From NCBI RefSeq assembly GCF_900312815.1, contig NZ_OMPE01000008.1, positions 62,001-126,000 of the forward strand: a stretch of 64,000 nt of DNA. The letters are read 5' to 3'. Made by a program: the position numbers and the translations under genes. Every line of letters begins with the position of its first letter. Position 1 is the stretch's first letter. Source of the DNA: Aquimarina sp. AU474. Its GTDB lineage: Bacteria > Bacteroidota > Bacteroidia > Flavobacteriales > Flavobacteriaceae. This document shows, piece by piece, positions 16,677 through 25,265 of this stretch. Under the pieces are notes generated by a model. That model had not been told where the DNA came from. It was given only the letters and a program-made list of their open reading frames with translations, and searched no databases.

Positions 16677-16916
16677 ATGAGTAGAGAAGAGATTTTATCT
16701 AAGGTAACAGAGGCTTTTACTACAGTATTAGAACATAACAATTTTCAGCTTACTAATGAAACTACAGCCAATGATGTAGATGGATGGGAGTCAATCACAC
16801 ATATGATGATTATTACCGAAGTAGAAAAAGTATTTAATATTAAATTTAAATTAATGGATTTAATGAATATGAATAATGTAGGAGATTTATTAAATACCAT
16901 AGAATCAGAAATATAG
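16677..16916 (+). CDS. Acyl/aminoacyl carrier protein
   Basis: This 79-residue, acidic, helical protein has the carrier-protein signature DVDGWESITHMMIITEVE. Ser39 in the WES motif is the expected phosphopantetheine attachment site. It follows the adenylation gene by 20 bases and should receive its activated substrate. No phosphopantetheinyl transferase is encoded in the window, so a genomic one elsewhere must modify it. Which protein takes the acyl group from it (GNAT-like, FemAB-like or MBOAT) is open. Confidence 0.85.
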   Translation: MSREEILSKVTEAFTTVLEHNNFQLTNETTANDVDGWESITHMMIITEVEKVFNIKFKLMDLMNMNNVGDLLNTIESEI

Positions 16917-16934
16917 GTACATCAAAAAAGAAGT

Positions 16935-17540
16935 ATGTATACAGTTTTTTTTAAGAGATTTTTTGATTTCATTACCGCTTTGATCGGGATCACCATGCTA
17001 TCTCCTATTTTGATAGGTGTTATGATTATGTTGATATTTGCTAATAAAGGAAAACCTTTTTTCTTTCAACCTAGACCTGGTAGAAAAGAAAAAATTTTTA
17101 AGATCATTAAGTTCAAAAGTATGAATGATAAGAAAGACAAAAATGGAGAATTATTACCTTTTGAACAGCGAATCACAAAAACGGGGAAATTTATTAGAAA
17201 ATATTCGTTAGATGAAATTCCTCAGTTGTTCAATGTATTAAAAGGAGATATGAGTTTGATAGGCCCTCGTCCTCTTTTGGTGAAATACTTACCTCTATAT
17301 AATGATTTTCAAAAACAAAGACATGATGTTAGACCGGGTATAACGGGTTGGGCACAAGTTAACGGGAGAAATACGATATCTTGGGAGCAAAAATTTAAGC
17401 TAGATGTCTGGTATACAGAAAATATAAATGTAAAAACGGATATAAGAATTCTAGCGCTAACCATTAAGAAAGTATTCTTTAAAGAAGATATTAATAGTGG
17501 TGAGAACGTGAATATGCCTACTTTTACAGGAAATAATTAA
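16935..17540 (+). CDS. PglC-type phosphoglycosyl transferase, copy 2
   Basis: This 201-residue monotopic phosphoglycosyl transferase is the same length as the 13410 copy and closely similar along its whole length. It has an N-terminal membrane helix, FFFQPRPGRKEKIF, the SLDEIPQLFNVLKGDMSLIG dyad block and RPGITGWAQVNGRN. Both copies look intact, so two initiating transferases may operate in one locus. Either they use different UDP-sugars or one initiates a second glycan. It is placed directly before the PglD-like acetyltransferase, the natural partner in diacetylbacillosamine assembly. Confidence 0.92.
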   Translation: MYTVFFKRFFDFITALIGITMLSPILIGVMIMLIFANKGKPFFFQPRPGRKEKIFKIIKFKSMNDKKDKNGELLPFEQRITKTGKFIRKYSLDEIPQLFNVLKGDMSLIGPRPLLVKYLPLYNDFQKQRHDVRPGITGWAQVNGRNTISWEQKFKLDVWYTENINVKTDIRILALTIKKVFFKEDINSGENVNMPTFTGNN

Positions 17541-17578
17541 CCAAATAAAATAACCACTAAAAACTTTATTATAAACAA

Positions 17579-18223
17579 GTGAAAAATGCAGTAATCATCG
17601 GCGCAGGAACACAGGGGCAAGTGTACGCATCTTATTTAAAAGAAGCTGGAGCAAATATCATTGGTTTTATTGATGATAATCCAGAACTGGAAAATAAGAA
17701 TGTACTGGGTATTCCGGTATTGGGTAAATACAAAGATTTGTTTCTTGATGAGTTTAAGAAGAAAATACAAGATGTATATTGCCCGATAGGAGTAAATGCA
17801 ATTCGAGTAGAATACTTATCTACATTAAAAAAAGAAGGGTATGGTATACCTGGATTTTTGCATCATACGGTGTCTATAGCACCAGATGTAACTATCGGAG
17901 AAGCAGTATATATGCTTGCAGGAAATATTGTGATGCCACATACCACCATAGGCAATTATATAATGATTAATATGGATAGTACGATTGCGCATCATGTAAC
18001 TTTAGAAGATGGTGTCTTTATGTCTTCTGGAGTTAATATAGGGGCTTTAATACATGTAAAAGAAAATGCATATGTAGGAATGGGAGTTACCGCTATGACA
18101 GGGGTAAAAGAAATAGGAAGAGATACATTGATTGGAGCAGGAACAGTTATTATTAAAGATGTTCCGGATTATACTACGACAGTAGGTAATCCAGGAAGAG
18201 TAATTAAAACCAAACAACCATAA
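17579..18223 (+). CDS. NeuD/PglD-like sugar O/N-acetyltransferase
   Basis: The 214-residue protein has an N-terminal Rossmann-like PglD domain (AVIIGAGTQGQVYASYL, residues 4-20) and a C-terminal left-handed beta-helix of hexapeptide repeats from about residue 95 onward. IAHHVTLEDG near 138 holds the probable general-base His. The family acetylates UDP-4-amino sugars (PglD) or sialic acid precursors (NeuD). With PglE- and PglF-like genes at 25266 and 26396 the PglD role is favoured. The start is GTG. The final stop lies 3 bases before the next gene. Confidence 0.85.
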   Translation: MKNAVIIGAGTQGQVYASYLKEAGANIIGFIDDNPELENKNVLGIPVLGKYKDLFLDEFKKKIQDVYCPIGVNAIRVEYLSTLKKEGYGIPGFLHHTVSIAPDVTIGEAVYMLAGNIVMPHTTIGNYIMINMDSTIAHHVTLEDGVFMSSGVNIGALIHVKENAYVGMGVTAMTGVKEIGRDTLIGAGTVIIKDVPDYTTTVGNPGRVIKTKQP

Positions 18224-18226
18224 TTC

Positions 18227-19819
18227 ATGCAGTCTGAAATTAAAAATAATATATCGGATATAACATTTATTGGTTCGGGAATATCATCGTCATTTACAAT
18301 TTTACATTTCTTAGATAGTATCGAAGGTCAAACGAATGCAGATAGACAAATTTGCATTACGATTATCGATAAGTATAATGAGTTTCATACAGGTATCCCT
18401 TATGGTTCTCGTTCAGGTTTTTCGGTACATCTAATTACCTCTTTGAAAAACTTTTTGCCAGAACCAGAACTTGGCAAATTTGTTCATTGGCTCAATAACA
18501 ATAAAAATTGGTTGTTAGAAGAGTTAAAAAATGATGGAGGAGCTTTAGCGGTAGATTGGCTAAATATTCATGCGGATAAAATAGCAAAAAACGATTGGGA
18601 AGATCTTTTCATTCCTAGAAGGTTTTTTGGCTGTTATATAGATGAAAAAGTAAAGAATAAAGTACAAGAGTTTCAAAAACAAGGCGTTGTATCTGTTAAG
18701 TATATCCAGGGAGAAGTTTCTGATATAGAAAAAGTAGAAGATAAGTACGAGTTGTTTTTAGAGAGTGATACTTCTGTTTTATCTCATAAAGTAGTACTTT
18801 CTGTTGGATCTCTTCCGGTCAACCATTTATGGAAAAAGGAAGATTTAATTGCCGAAAACAATTTACTTTTTGTCAACGCTCCTTATAAACCAGAATTAAA
18901 AGAAACACTAAGGAAAATTGAAGATTTCACAGATCAATTACCAGAGAAAAAAATCAATGTACTTATAATTGGCGCCAATGCCAGTGGTCTGGAAATGTTG
19001 TATAAACTTAATGATGTTGATAGTATAAAAGCTAGAGTAAATAAGTTTGTATTTCTGTCTACGCAAGGATTGTTACCAGATTCTGTGGTTGATGAAGAAT
19101 TGAAAAAGGAATATACCCCATATAATTTACAAGCATTAGCTACAGAAAAATCTCTGACAGCTCAAATTATTGCAGATGCTACATATAAAGATCTAGATCA
19201 TGCAGATGAGATGAATTTGGGTGCAGCGTCTACTGTAGAAATTATCTCTAGAGCATTTGGTTCTTTGTTGGGTAGTTTGAATGAAGAGGAATTAAAGAAA
19301 TTTGCCTGTTTACATGGTAATGAAATTGGTCGAAGACAGCGTTGTGCTGGTTTTCATTATTCTAAAACAATAGATGCACTAAAACAAGAGGGACGGTTTG
19401 ATCATATTGCGGGACGATTTAGTGATATTAAGAAAAACGATGTAGGAGAATACCTTTTAGAATATCTCGATACAACATCTCAGAAAAATGTAATGTATGA
19501 TGATACAGTTCATTTAGTTATTAATTGTATCGGTAGTACGAATTTGAATAAAAGCGATATTCCGGATTTGTTAAAAAATGTAATCAATAAAGGATATGCA
19601 AGACCAAATGATTCTAAGATAGGTTTTGAAGTAAATGAGTCTTTAGAAACTTCAAAGAACTTACATATTGTAGGGCCTTTACTGGCAGGAAATGTTTTTG
19701 AAGGAAAAGCGGTATGGCATTTGGAACATTGTGGCAGAATTATATGGCTGTCAGAAGTATTGTCAGAGAGGTTTAAAGAATACTTCTTTAAAGAAAATGA
19801 ATTGAATCAAAGATCTTAA
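18227..19819 (+). CDS. FAD/NAD(P)-binding protein
   Basis: The 530-residue protein has an N-terminal dinucleotide-binding loop (FIGSGISSSFTILHFL, residues 14-29) and a second nucleotide site (VLIIGANASGLEML, near 245-258), the two-site plan of flavoprotein monooxygenases or oxidoreductases of the FAD_NAD_bind_9 type. NCIGST near 428 and VGPLLAGNVFEG near the end match the FAD-closing region. It could oxidise an amino acid or sugar intermediate of the pathway. Its place between the PglD-like and FemAB-like genes argues for a tailoring step; the substrate is unknown. Confidence 0.7.
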   Translation: MQSEIKNNISDITFIGSGISSSFTILHFLDSIEGQTNADRQICITIIDKYNEFHTGIPYGSRSGFSVHLITSLKNFLPEPELGKFVHWLNNNKNWLLEELKNDGGALAVDWLNIHADKIAKNDWEDLFIPRRFFGCYIDEKVKNKVQEFQKQGVVSVKYIQGEVSDIEKVEDKYELFLESDTSVLSHKVVLSVGSLPVNHLWKKEDLIAENNLLFVNAPYKPELKETLRKIEDFTDQLPEKKINVLIIGANASGLEMLYKLNDVDSIKARVNKFVFLSTQGLLPDSVVDEELKKEYTPYNLQALATEKSLTAQIIADATYKDLDHADEMNLGAASTVEIISRAFGSLLGSLNEEELKKFACLHGNEIGRRQRCAGFHYSKTIDALKQEGRFDHIAGRFSDIKKNDVGEYLLEYLDTTSQKNVMYDDTVHLVINCIGSTNLNKSDIPDLLKNVINKGYARPNDSKIGFEVNESLETSKNLHIVGPLLAGNVFEGKAVWHLEHCGRIIWLSEVLSERFKEYFFKENELNQRS

Positions 19820-19848
19820 AAATAGATACCTAACTAATATTATTACAA

Positions 19849-20937
19849 TTGAAGAAAAACTACGGACTTTTTGCTAAAAACCTGGATGATAGTTCTAATG
19901 TATTGGAATACAAAGCACTTCTTCAAACAGAATGGGGTAATAATGTATATTACTCAATAGAACACTTAGAGCATTTTGCGCAAAAACAAGACTCTTTGCG
20001 ATATTTTATGCTCGAAAAAGATGGGATGCCTATTATATTAATGCCATTTGTTCTTAGAAAGATAATGATCAAAGATAAAGAACATCCTTATTATGATGTG
20101 ATTAGTCCATACGGTTATAGTGGACCTCTTTTTAATGAAAATGTCTCTGAGGATGACTTAATTGAATTTTGGGAGTATGTAGATGAATGGTATAAAAAGA
20201 ATGATATAATATCAGAGTTTGTAAGATTTAGTCTTAATGAAAATTTTAAACAATATTCTGGTGTAACAATAAAATCATTATCAAATGTAAGAGGGCATCT
20301 TCTAGAAAATTTTGATGATCAGTGGACTGCTTTTTTACCTAAAGTAAGGAACAACTATAGAAAAGCAGTTAATTATGATCTAAGTTTTAAAGTGTTTCAT
20401 AAAGACGAAATCACAAAGGATGTTATTAAAATTTTTAATGATATCTACGTTGATACCATGAGTCGAAATAATGCAGATAGCATCTACTTTTTCTCAAATT
20501 CATATTTTGAGAATCTGATATTATCGAACCTGAATAATTTTTCAATTGCAATTACATATTTTGAAAATATTCCGATTTCTGTCGAGCTTATAATTAATTA
20601 TAAAGACACTATTTTTGCTTTTCTAGGAGGGACTAATGCTGAGTACTTTAGTTATAGGCCAAACGATTTTTTAAGAGTAGAAATTATCAAATGGGCTATA
20701 AATAATCAAAAGAAGTATTATGTTCTAGGCGGAGGAATGAAAGATGGAGATGGTCTTTATAAAAGTAAAAAATCATTATTCCCCAAAAATGAGGATGTGA
20801 TTTTTTATACCGGTAGAAAGATTGTTAATCAGGAGGTGTATAATGAATTATCCATGTCTTCTAATCCAGAATACACTGATATTGCTGAAGAGGACTTAAA
20901 TAGCTATTTTTTTCCATTTTACAGGTTAAATAGATAA
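19849..20937 (+). CDS. FemAB/GNAT-like acyl (aminoacyl?) transferase, copy 1
   Basis: This 362-residue protein is of the FemAB/BioF2-like GNAT superfamily (Acetyltransf_6 type). The N-terminal half carries LMPFVLRKI..YYDVISPYGYSGPL, typical of FemX-like proteins. The C-terminal half has FLGGTNAEYFSYRPNDFLR and YVLGGGMKDGDGLYKSKKSLFP, the conserved 'GG..D..Y.FK..' end block. Characterised FemAB proteins transfer amino acids from aminoacyl-tRNA; other members use acyl-CoA or carrier proteins. The start is TTG, 29 bases after the flavoprotein gene. A role in attaching an amino acid to the glycan is inference. Confidence 0.68.
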   Translation: MKKNYGLFAKNLDDSSNVLEYKALLQTEWGNNVYYSIEHLEHFAQKQDSLRYFMLEKDGMPIILMPFVLRKIMIKDKEHPYYDVISPYGYSGPLFNENVSEDDLIEFWEYVDEWYKKNDIISEFVRFSLNENFKQYSGVTIKSLSNVRGHLLENFDDQWTAFLPKVRNNYRKAVNYDLSFKVFHKDEITKDVIKIFNDIYVDTMSRNNADSIYFFSNSYFENLILSNLNNFSIAITYFENIPISVELIINYKDTIFAFLGGTNAEYFSYRPNDFLRVEIIKWAINNQKKYYVLGGGMKDGDGLYKSKKSLFPKNEDVIFYTGRKIVNQEVYNELSMSSNPEYTDIAEEDLNSYFFPFYRLNR

Positions 20938-20986
20938 AAGAAATATTTGAACGTTTAATCATTTTTTAGGCACAAAAATTAAATAC

Positions 20987-22147
20987 GTGAAAAAGGAAAG
21001 TATAGATTACTTCTTTGAGCTTTTTGAAAAAAGTTCAATTCCCAGAATATTTTCAGAAATTAATGTTTTTGATAAGGATGAATCATTAATCAATCCCGAT
21101 TATGATGCTACTCTTATGGATAGTAAGGATACTATATATTCAGTTTTCTTTATTCCGGATTATTTAAAGCCTGTATTAAAAGATAATACTTTTGTTACTA
21201 AAAAAATAAGTCAATTTTTTAAAGGCTATGCAATCGTATTAAATGAGTTTGCTAGTGCCGAGGCATATATAAAACATCGTTTTAGAAGTAATGCCAAGGG
21301 GATAAGACGAAGAGTGAAAAGATTAGAGTCGTGCTTTGATATATCAAGTAATACTTTTTATGGAGAGATAAAGAAAGAAGAGTATGATTTTTTAATGGAT
21401 AGTCTCGAAAAAATGCTTATTCGAAGATTCGAGCAGAGAAATGATGTGAGTCAAAGTTTAATACAATGGGAGCGTTATAAGAAGATGTATTTTTCGTTAA
21501 TTAATGAAAAAAGAGCATCCTTGTTCGTGATTTATGAAGATAATAAACCTATTGTTGTTTCTTTAAATCATCATTTTCAAGGACGACTATTTAGTGCGAT
21601 TTCTTCGTATGATATTGATTTTGGTAAATTTAGTTTAGGAAGTGTAGAGATATTTAAAAAATTAGATTGGTGCATTGCGAATAATCATCAATCTTATGAA
21701 ATGGGAATGGGAGATCTAAGTTATAAACGTGAGTGGTGTAATCATATTTATAATTTCGAACATCAAATTATATATCCTAAAGGTTCTTTTTTAGCTTCAA
21801 TTAAAGGCAATATTGAATACTTAAAAGTAAGATTAAAGGAGTATGTTTTTAAAATCGCTTATGTTCGATATAAAAACTTTAAAGCCAAGCGTAAAGTTAA
21901 GAAATTAAAGACGATATCGCCGTTGTATAAAGCACTCCCAGTACAAGAATTAAATAAAGAAAACAAAGGAACGGCTTTGGATTACAATACTAAAGAAAAT
22001 CTGTTTCTAAGAAAATTTGTATTTGATTTTTTATATACTGCTATCGAAAACGTAAAAGATGTAACCGTCTTAGAAGACCCAAATGACTCAAAAACTTATC
22101 TCATCATTGGAAAGTCAAAAGAACAAAGAATCGTTTCGAATGTTTGA
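20987..22147 (+). CDS. FemAB/GNAT-like acyl transferase, copy 2
   Basis: This 386-residue protein has a GNAT/FemAB-like core: HRFRSNAKGIRRRVKRLE near residue 103, SLFVIYEDNKPIVVSLN near 175 and YEMGMGDLSYKREWCNH near 245. That is the order seen in Acetyltransf_6 family proteins. The last 120 residues are basic and lack clear motifs. It starts with GTG, 49 bases after copy 1, but the two share little sequence, so this is probably not a recent duplication. It is the last gene of the plus-strand run and faces the minus-strand SGNH gene with a 16-base gap and no visible terminator. Confidence 0.62.
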   Translation: MKKESIDYFFELFEKSSIPRIFSEINVFDKDESLINPDYDATLMDSKDTIYSVFFIPDYLKPVLKDNTFVTKKISQFFKGYAIVLNEFASAEAYIKHRFRSNAKGIRRRVKRLESCFDISSNTFYGEIKKEEYDFLMDSLEKMLIRRFEQRNDVSQSLIQWERYKKMYFSLINEKRASLFVIYEDNKPIVVSLNHHFQGRLFSAISSYDIDFGKFSLGSVEIFKKLDWCIANNHQSYEMGMGDLSYKREWCNHIYNFEHQIIYPKGSFLASIKGNIEYLKVRLKEYVFKIAYVRYKNFKAKRKVKKLKTISPLYKALPVQELNKENKGTALDYNTKENLFLRKFVFDFLYTAIENVKDVTVLEDPNDSKTYLIIGKSKEQRIVSNV

Positions 22148-22163
22148 CAAAAAAGACATTAAA

Positions 22164-23138
22164 TTATTTTGGGTCTCCTGTGTTTTTCTTTTTTAAATAA
22201 GTTGAAATAACTTTTGCGATTAGTGTTCTTCCATGGTTGTTCCAGTGTCGATCATATATAAGGGTAGTGGATCGTTTTGAGTTTTCAAAAGAACGAGAGA
22301 AATCGATATATTTAAATTTGTTTTGCTCTAAATAGGATATAAAAATAGGACTTGTTATTCTTGAGTCTAAAAGAAGCGTAAATCGATTTTTATCATACCC
22401 ATATTTGTCGATTAAACCTTCGAAATTGGCTAGGTATGTTTTTTCTTTTTCATTTTTGATTCGTAAAGCTTCTTGCTCATCTAATGGTTTTTCAGGGTTT
22501 TTGGATCTAAAAAACTTTCTCGTTTTATATAGTAACTCTTGCGGAGGATCTAAAAGTCCGATGCTTTTACAATAAACTAGTAATTTACTTTTCTTTAATA
22601 ATTTATTAATAGGCGTATCTAAAGCTAATCTACCGGTTACTACTTTATATTCATCTCGAGTAAGGTCATTAGAAAATTTTATACCCAAAATGACATGATC
22701 TATAAGGTCAAATTGTTTTTTGTACGAATAAATAAGGTGTAACTGATCTGCAAAATCATAACCGGCATAGCCATATTCGTATACTTCAATTTTGGGTAAG
22801 TCATTTTCTATTTTTTTGCCTATAGAATTATAGTAATCTTGGTGAAAACCTTCAATAAACGAATCACCCACAAGTGCTACTTCTATTCGATTTTGATCTG
22901 GAGTAAATTCTCGATACGAGTTAAATCCAGAATTATTGATATGAAATTCTGAGAAATTTTGCCTGCGATTTCCAGTAACTGAAAACCCATTTTGATTTGG
23001 AACCCATTTCTCAACCTTATGTTCATCAAGAAATCGAGTAGGAGTGTCTTTTCCTAAATGAAAGATACGTGCTACACCTTCTAATACAATTAGTATCAAG
23101 AAAACATATAAACCACTTTTTAAAAAGAGTTTTTTCAT
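22164..23138 (-). CDS. SGNH-like membrane-anchored protein paired with MBOAT copy 3
   Basis: This 324-residue protein has an N-terminal membrane segment (about residues 6-24). The SGNH domain carries VALVGDSFIEGFH (near residues 90-102), GYAGYDFADQLH and a C-terminal IYDRHWNNHG. The D-x-H-W arrangement matches the catalytic dyad of AlgX/AlgJ-type polysaccharide acetyltransferases. It starts 6 bases after the stop of the MBOAT upstream on the same strand. Of the three SGNH-like proteins here it has the clearest AlgX-like dyad and is the best candidate for the enzyme that places the acyl group on the glycan. Confidence 0.75.
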   Translation of the reverse strand: MKKLFLKSGLYVFLILIVLEGVARIFHLGKDTPTRFLDEHKVEKWVPNQNGFSVTGNRRQNFSEFHINNSGFNSYREFTPDQNRIEVALVGDSFIEGFHQDYYNSIGKKIENDLPKIEVYEYGYAGYDFADQLHLIYSYKKQFDLIDHVILGIKFSNDLTRDEYKVVTGRLALDTPINKLLKKSKLLVYCKSIGLLDPPQELLYKTRKFFRSKNPEKPLDEQEALRIKNEKEKTYLANFEGLIDKYGYDKNRFTLLLDSRITSPIFISYLEQNKFKYIDFSRSFENSKRSTTLIYDRHWNNHGRTLIAKVISTYLKKKNTGDPK

Positions 23139-23144
23139 GATAAT

Positions 23145-24596
23145 TTAAAATTGAAAATATATAAAAGATCTATCGATATTGTCGTCAAAAAATAACATCA
23201 TACCCAAAATTACCAAGGCATATGCTATAAACCGTACAATTTTTGATTTAAATTTAAATGGCGATCGTTCATCTCTTCTGATTCTATATTCATACAACAC
23301 AAAAACTCCTAATAATACAAAATAATCAATCATTCTATAACCTAAGGGGTGTTCGTATGTTTCGAAAGTAAAATTAGAATAGATCTGTTCTAAAAAACCA
23401 AATGCATCAGTAATAGACTCGGATCTAAAGAATACACGAGAAAATGTAACTAATGAAAAGGTAATCAAAATTTGAAATATTTCGATTACAGAAGGAAACC
23501 ATCGATTTTCTGCTACTACATTATTCATGTAAATTCGATTTCTACCCATTAAAAACACAGGAATATATAAAAGTGCGTGAAATGCACCCCAGGCAATAAA
23601 TGTCCAATTCGCGCCATGCCAAAAACCACTGACTAAGAAAATGATAACGATATTTCTAATCGATTTTAATTTACCTACTCTATTTCCTCCTAATGGGATA
23701 TACACATAATGTCGAAACCAAGTGGATAATGATACATGCCATCTTTGCCAATATTCGGCCACGTTTCTTGAAAAAATAGGGAATTTAAAATTAGACATGA
23801 GTTCTATACCAAATAATTTAGCGGTCCCTATAGCAATATCAGAGTATCCACTAAAATCACCATATACCTGAAAACTAAATAATGATACTCCTAAGATTAG
23901 AGTAGATGCAGGATAAGATCCGTAATTTGCAAAAATATCATCAACAATAGGAGCAAGAGCATCTGCAATCACTATTTTTTTAAACAATCCCCAAAGAATT
24001 AATTTTAGACCATCTGTGCATTGCACATAGTTAAAAGTTCTTTTAGAAGTGATTTGTGATAAAAGATTAGAAGCTCTTTCAATAGGTCCTGCAACTAATT
24101 GAGGGAAGAAACTTACAAAAGTAGCAAATGATATAAAATCTTTAGTAGGAGTTAATCTTTTGTAATAAATATCTAAAGAATAAGACATCGTCTGAAAGGT
24201 GTAAAAAGAAATACCAACAGGCAATATGATCTGTAAAGTCCATGTGCTTTTTATGTCATACCCTACAATAGAAACAAAGTCAACCCATGAGTTTATAAAG
24301 AAGTTATAATACTTAAAAAAACCTAAAAGACCTACATTAAATAGTACACTTACCCATAACCAAATCTTCTTTTTTGTATTAGAATCGTTCGAGTATATGG
24401 CTTGCCCAACAAAAAAATCTACAACCGTACTGGCAAGAATTAGGAAAAGAAATCTCCAATCCCAAAGGCCATAAAACACGTAACTAGCTACCAGAAGAAA
24501 TATATTCTGAGCCCGAATTCTCTTTTTAAAAATATACCAATATGCGATAAAAACTATTGGCAAAAAAATGAAAAATTCTAATGAATTAAATAACAT
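23145..24596 (-). CDS. MBOAT family O-acyltransferase (AlgI/DltB-like), copy 3
   Basis: This 483-residue polytopic membrane acyltransferase is paralogous to the genes at 2665 and 5074. It begins with the same MLFNSLEFFIFLPIV stretch as 5074 and ends RSFIYFQF. Motifs present are DFSGYSDIAIG, RWHVSLSTWFRHYVYIPLGG and SGFWHGANWTFIAWG. It is the first gene of a two-gene minus-strand unit with the SGNH gene. Its promoter must lie in the 669-base gap to its right. Confidence 0.9.
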   Translation of the reverse strand: MLFNSLEFFIFLPIVFIAYWYIFKKRIRAQNIFLLVASYVFYGLWDWRFLFLILASTVVDFFVGQAIYSNDSNTKKKIWLWVSVLFNVGLLGFFKYYNFFINSWVDFVSIVGYDIKSTWTLQIILPVGISFYTFQTMSYSLDIYYKRLTPTKDFISFATFVSFFPQLVAGPIERASNLLSQITSKRTFNYVQCTDGLKLILWGLFKKIVIADALAPIVDDIFANYGSYPASTLILGVSLFSFQVYGDFSGYSDIAIGTAKLFGIELMSNFKFPIFSRNVAEYWQRWHVSLSTWFRHYVYIPLGGNRVGKLKSIRNIVIIFLVSGFWHGANWTFIAWGAFHALLYIPVFLMGRNRIYMNNVVAENRWFPSVIEIFQILITFSLVTFSRVFFRSESITDAFGFLEQIYSNFTFETYEHPLGYRMIDYFVLLGVFVLYEYRIRRDERSPFKFKSKIVRFIAYALVILGMMLFFDDNIDRSFIYFQF

Positions 24597-24985
24597 CTAT
24601 TAATTATAAAATTATGAAATTCGGGGGGGAGGGTAATAGACCGGCAATGATTAGGTGATAAAACCAAAGTGGTTTATTGTTGTAAATTTTATATAATTAA
24701 TTAGATAAATCAAAATTTATTTTAACAATTTTTCGTGCATGGGTACCATTCAAAAGATTCTGCTTATCTGTTATTTCGATAAAGGGGAAAAAACCCCATT
24801 GATTATTAGGTTTTAGACTAGAGGATTACAAAAAACTATATGGTATCATTGTACCACGGTATATGGGCATAAGTAAGATTTTATAGTGGTGCTGGGGGCA
24901 TCTGTTTTGATATAGATAGTGTATTGAAAAACCGAAAAATAAAAAAGTATTACTTGTAAAATATTTCTTTTGCATCATATTTTTC

Positions 24986-25002
24986 TTACGGTATTAACGT
25001 AA
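24986..25002. promoter_or_regulatory. Degenerate copy of the TTACG-N7-CGTAA palindrome
   Basis: TTACGGTATTAACGTAA keeps both outer half-sites and the exact 7-base spacing of the palindromes at 9635-9651 and 40622-40646, with changes only in the centre. It lies about 180 bases upstream of the candidate promoter of the PglE-like gene. Confidence 0.35.
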
Positions 25003-25181
25003 TGTAAGTAAGTTTCTATGATAACTAATACCGTTAAACGTTTTTTTAAGCATTCTGTCTAAAAAATAGATTTTTGAATTGAAAATTGATAGAACTGAAC
25101 TATTTTAGCTAATGGAAAATAAATGCTAAAAAGTAAATTTTTAGGAAGGAAGTTCTACCCCCTCTTCCAGGATTTTTTAGA

Positions 25182-25213
25182 TTGTCATGAAAAAGAACTT
25201 GAGTATAGGTTTG
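25182..25213 (+). promoter_or_regulatory. Candidate promoter (TTG-N21-TAGGTTTG)
   Basis: TTG at 25182-25184 and TAGGTTTG at 25206-25213 match the Bacteroidota -33 and TAnnTTTG -7 elements with 21 bases between. The box ends 52 bases before the ATG of the aminotransferase gene. Confidence 0.5.
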
Positions 25214-25265
25214 TTTAAAATCTTTATTCAACAGAGAATTATTTGTTCATTATTAATGGGAGAAT

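Larger units (their letters stand above)
24597..25265. other. 669-base divergent intergenic region, no gene seen
   Basis: This is the longest gap in the window. No frame with coding character is seen on either strand. It contains a GGGG-A6-CCCC inverted repeat at 24784-24797, a TGGTA-N6-TACCA dyad at 24841-24856, the degenerate palindrome at 24986-25002 and a good promoter match at 25182-25213. The size and several dyads suggest regulatory sites or an untranslated leader for the two divergent units. An RNA gene cannot be excluded. Confidence 0.5.
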
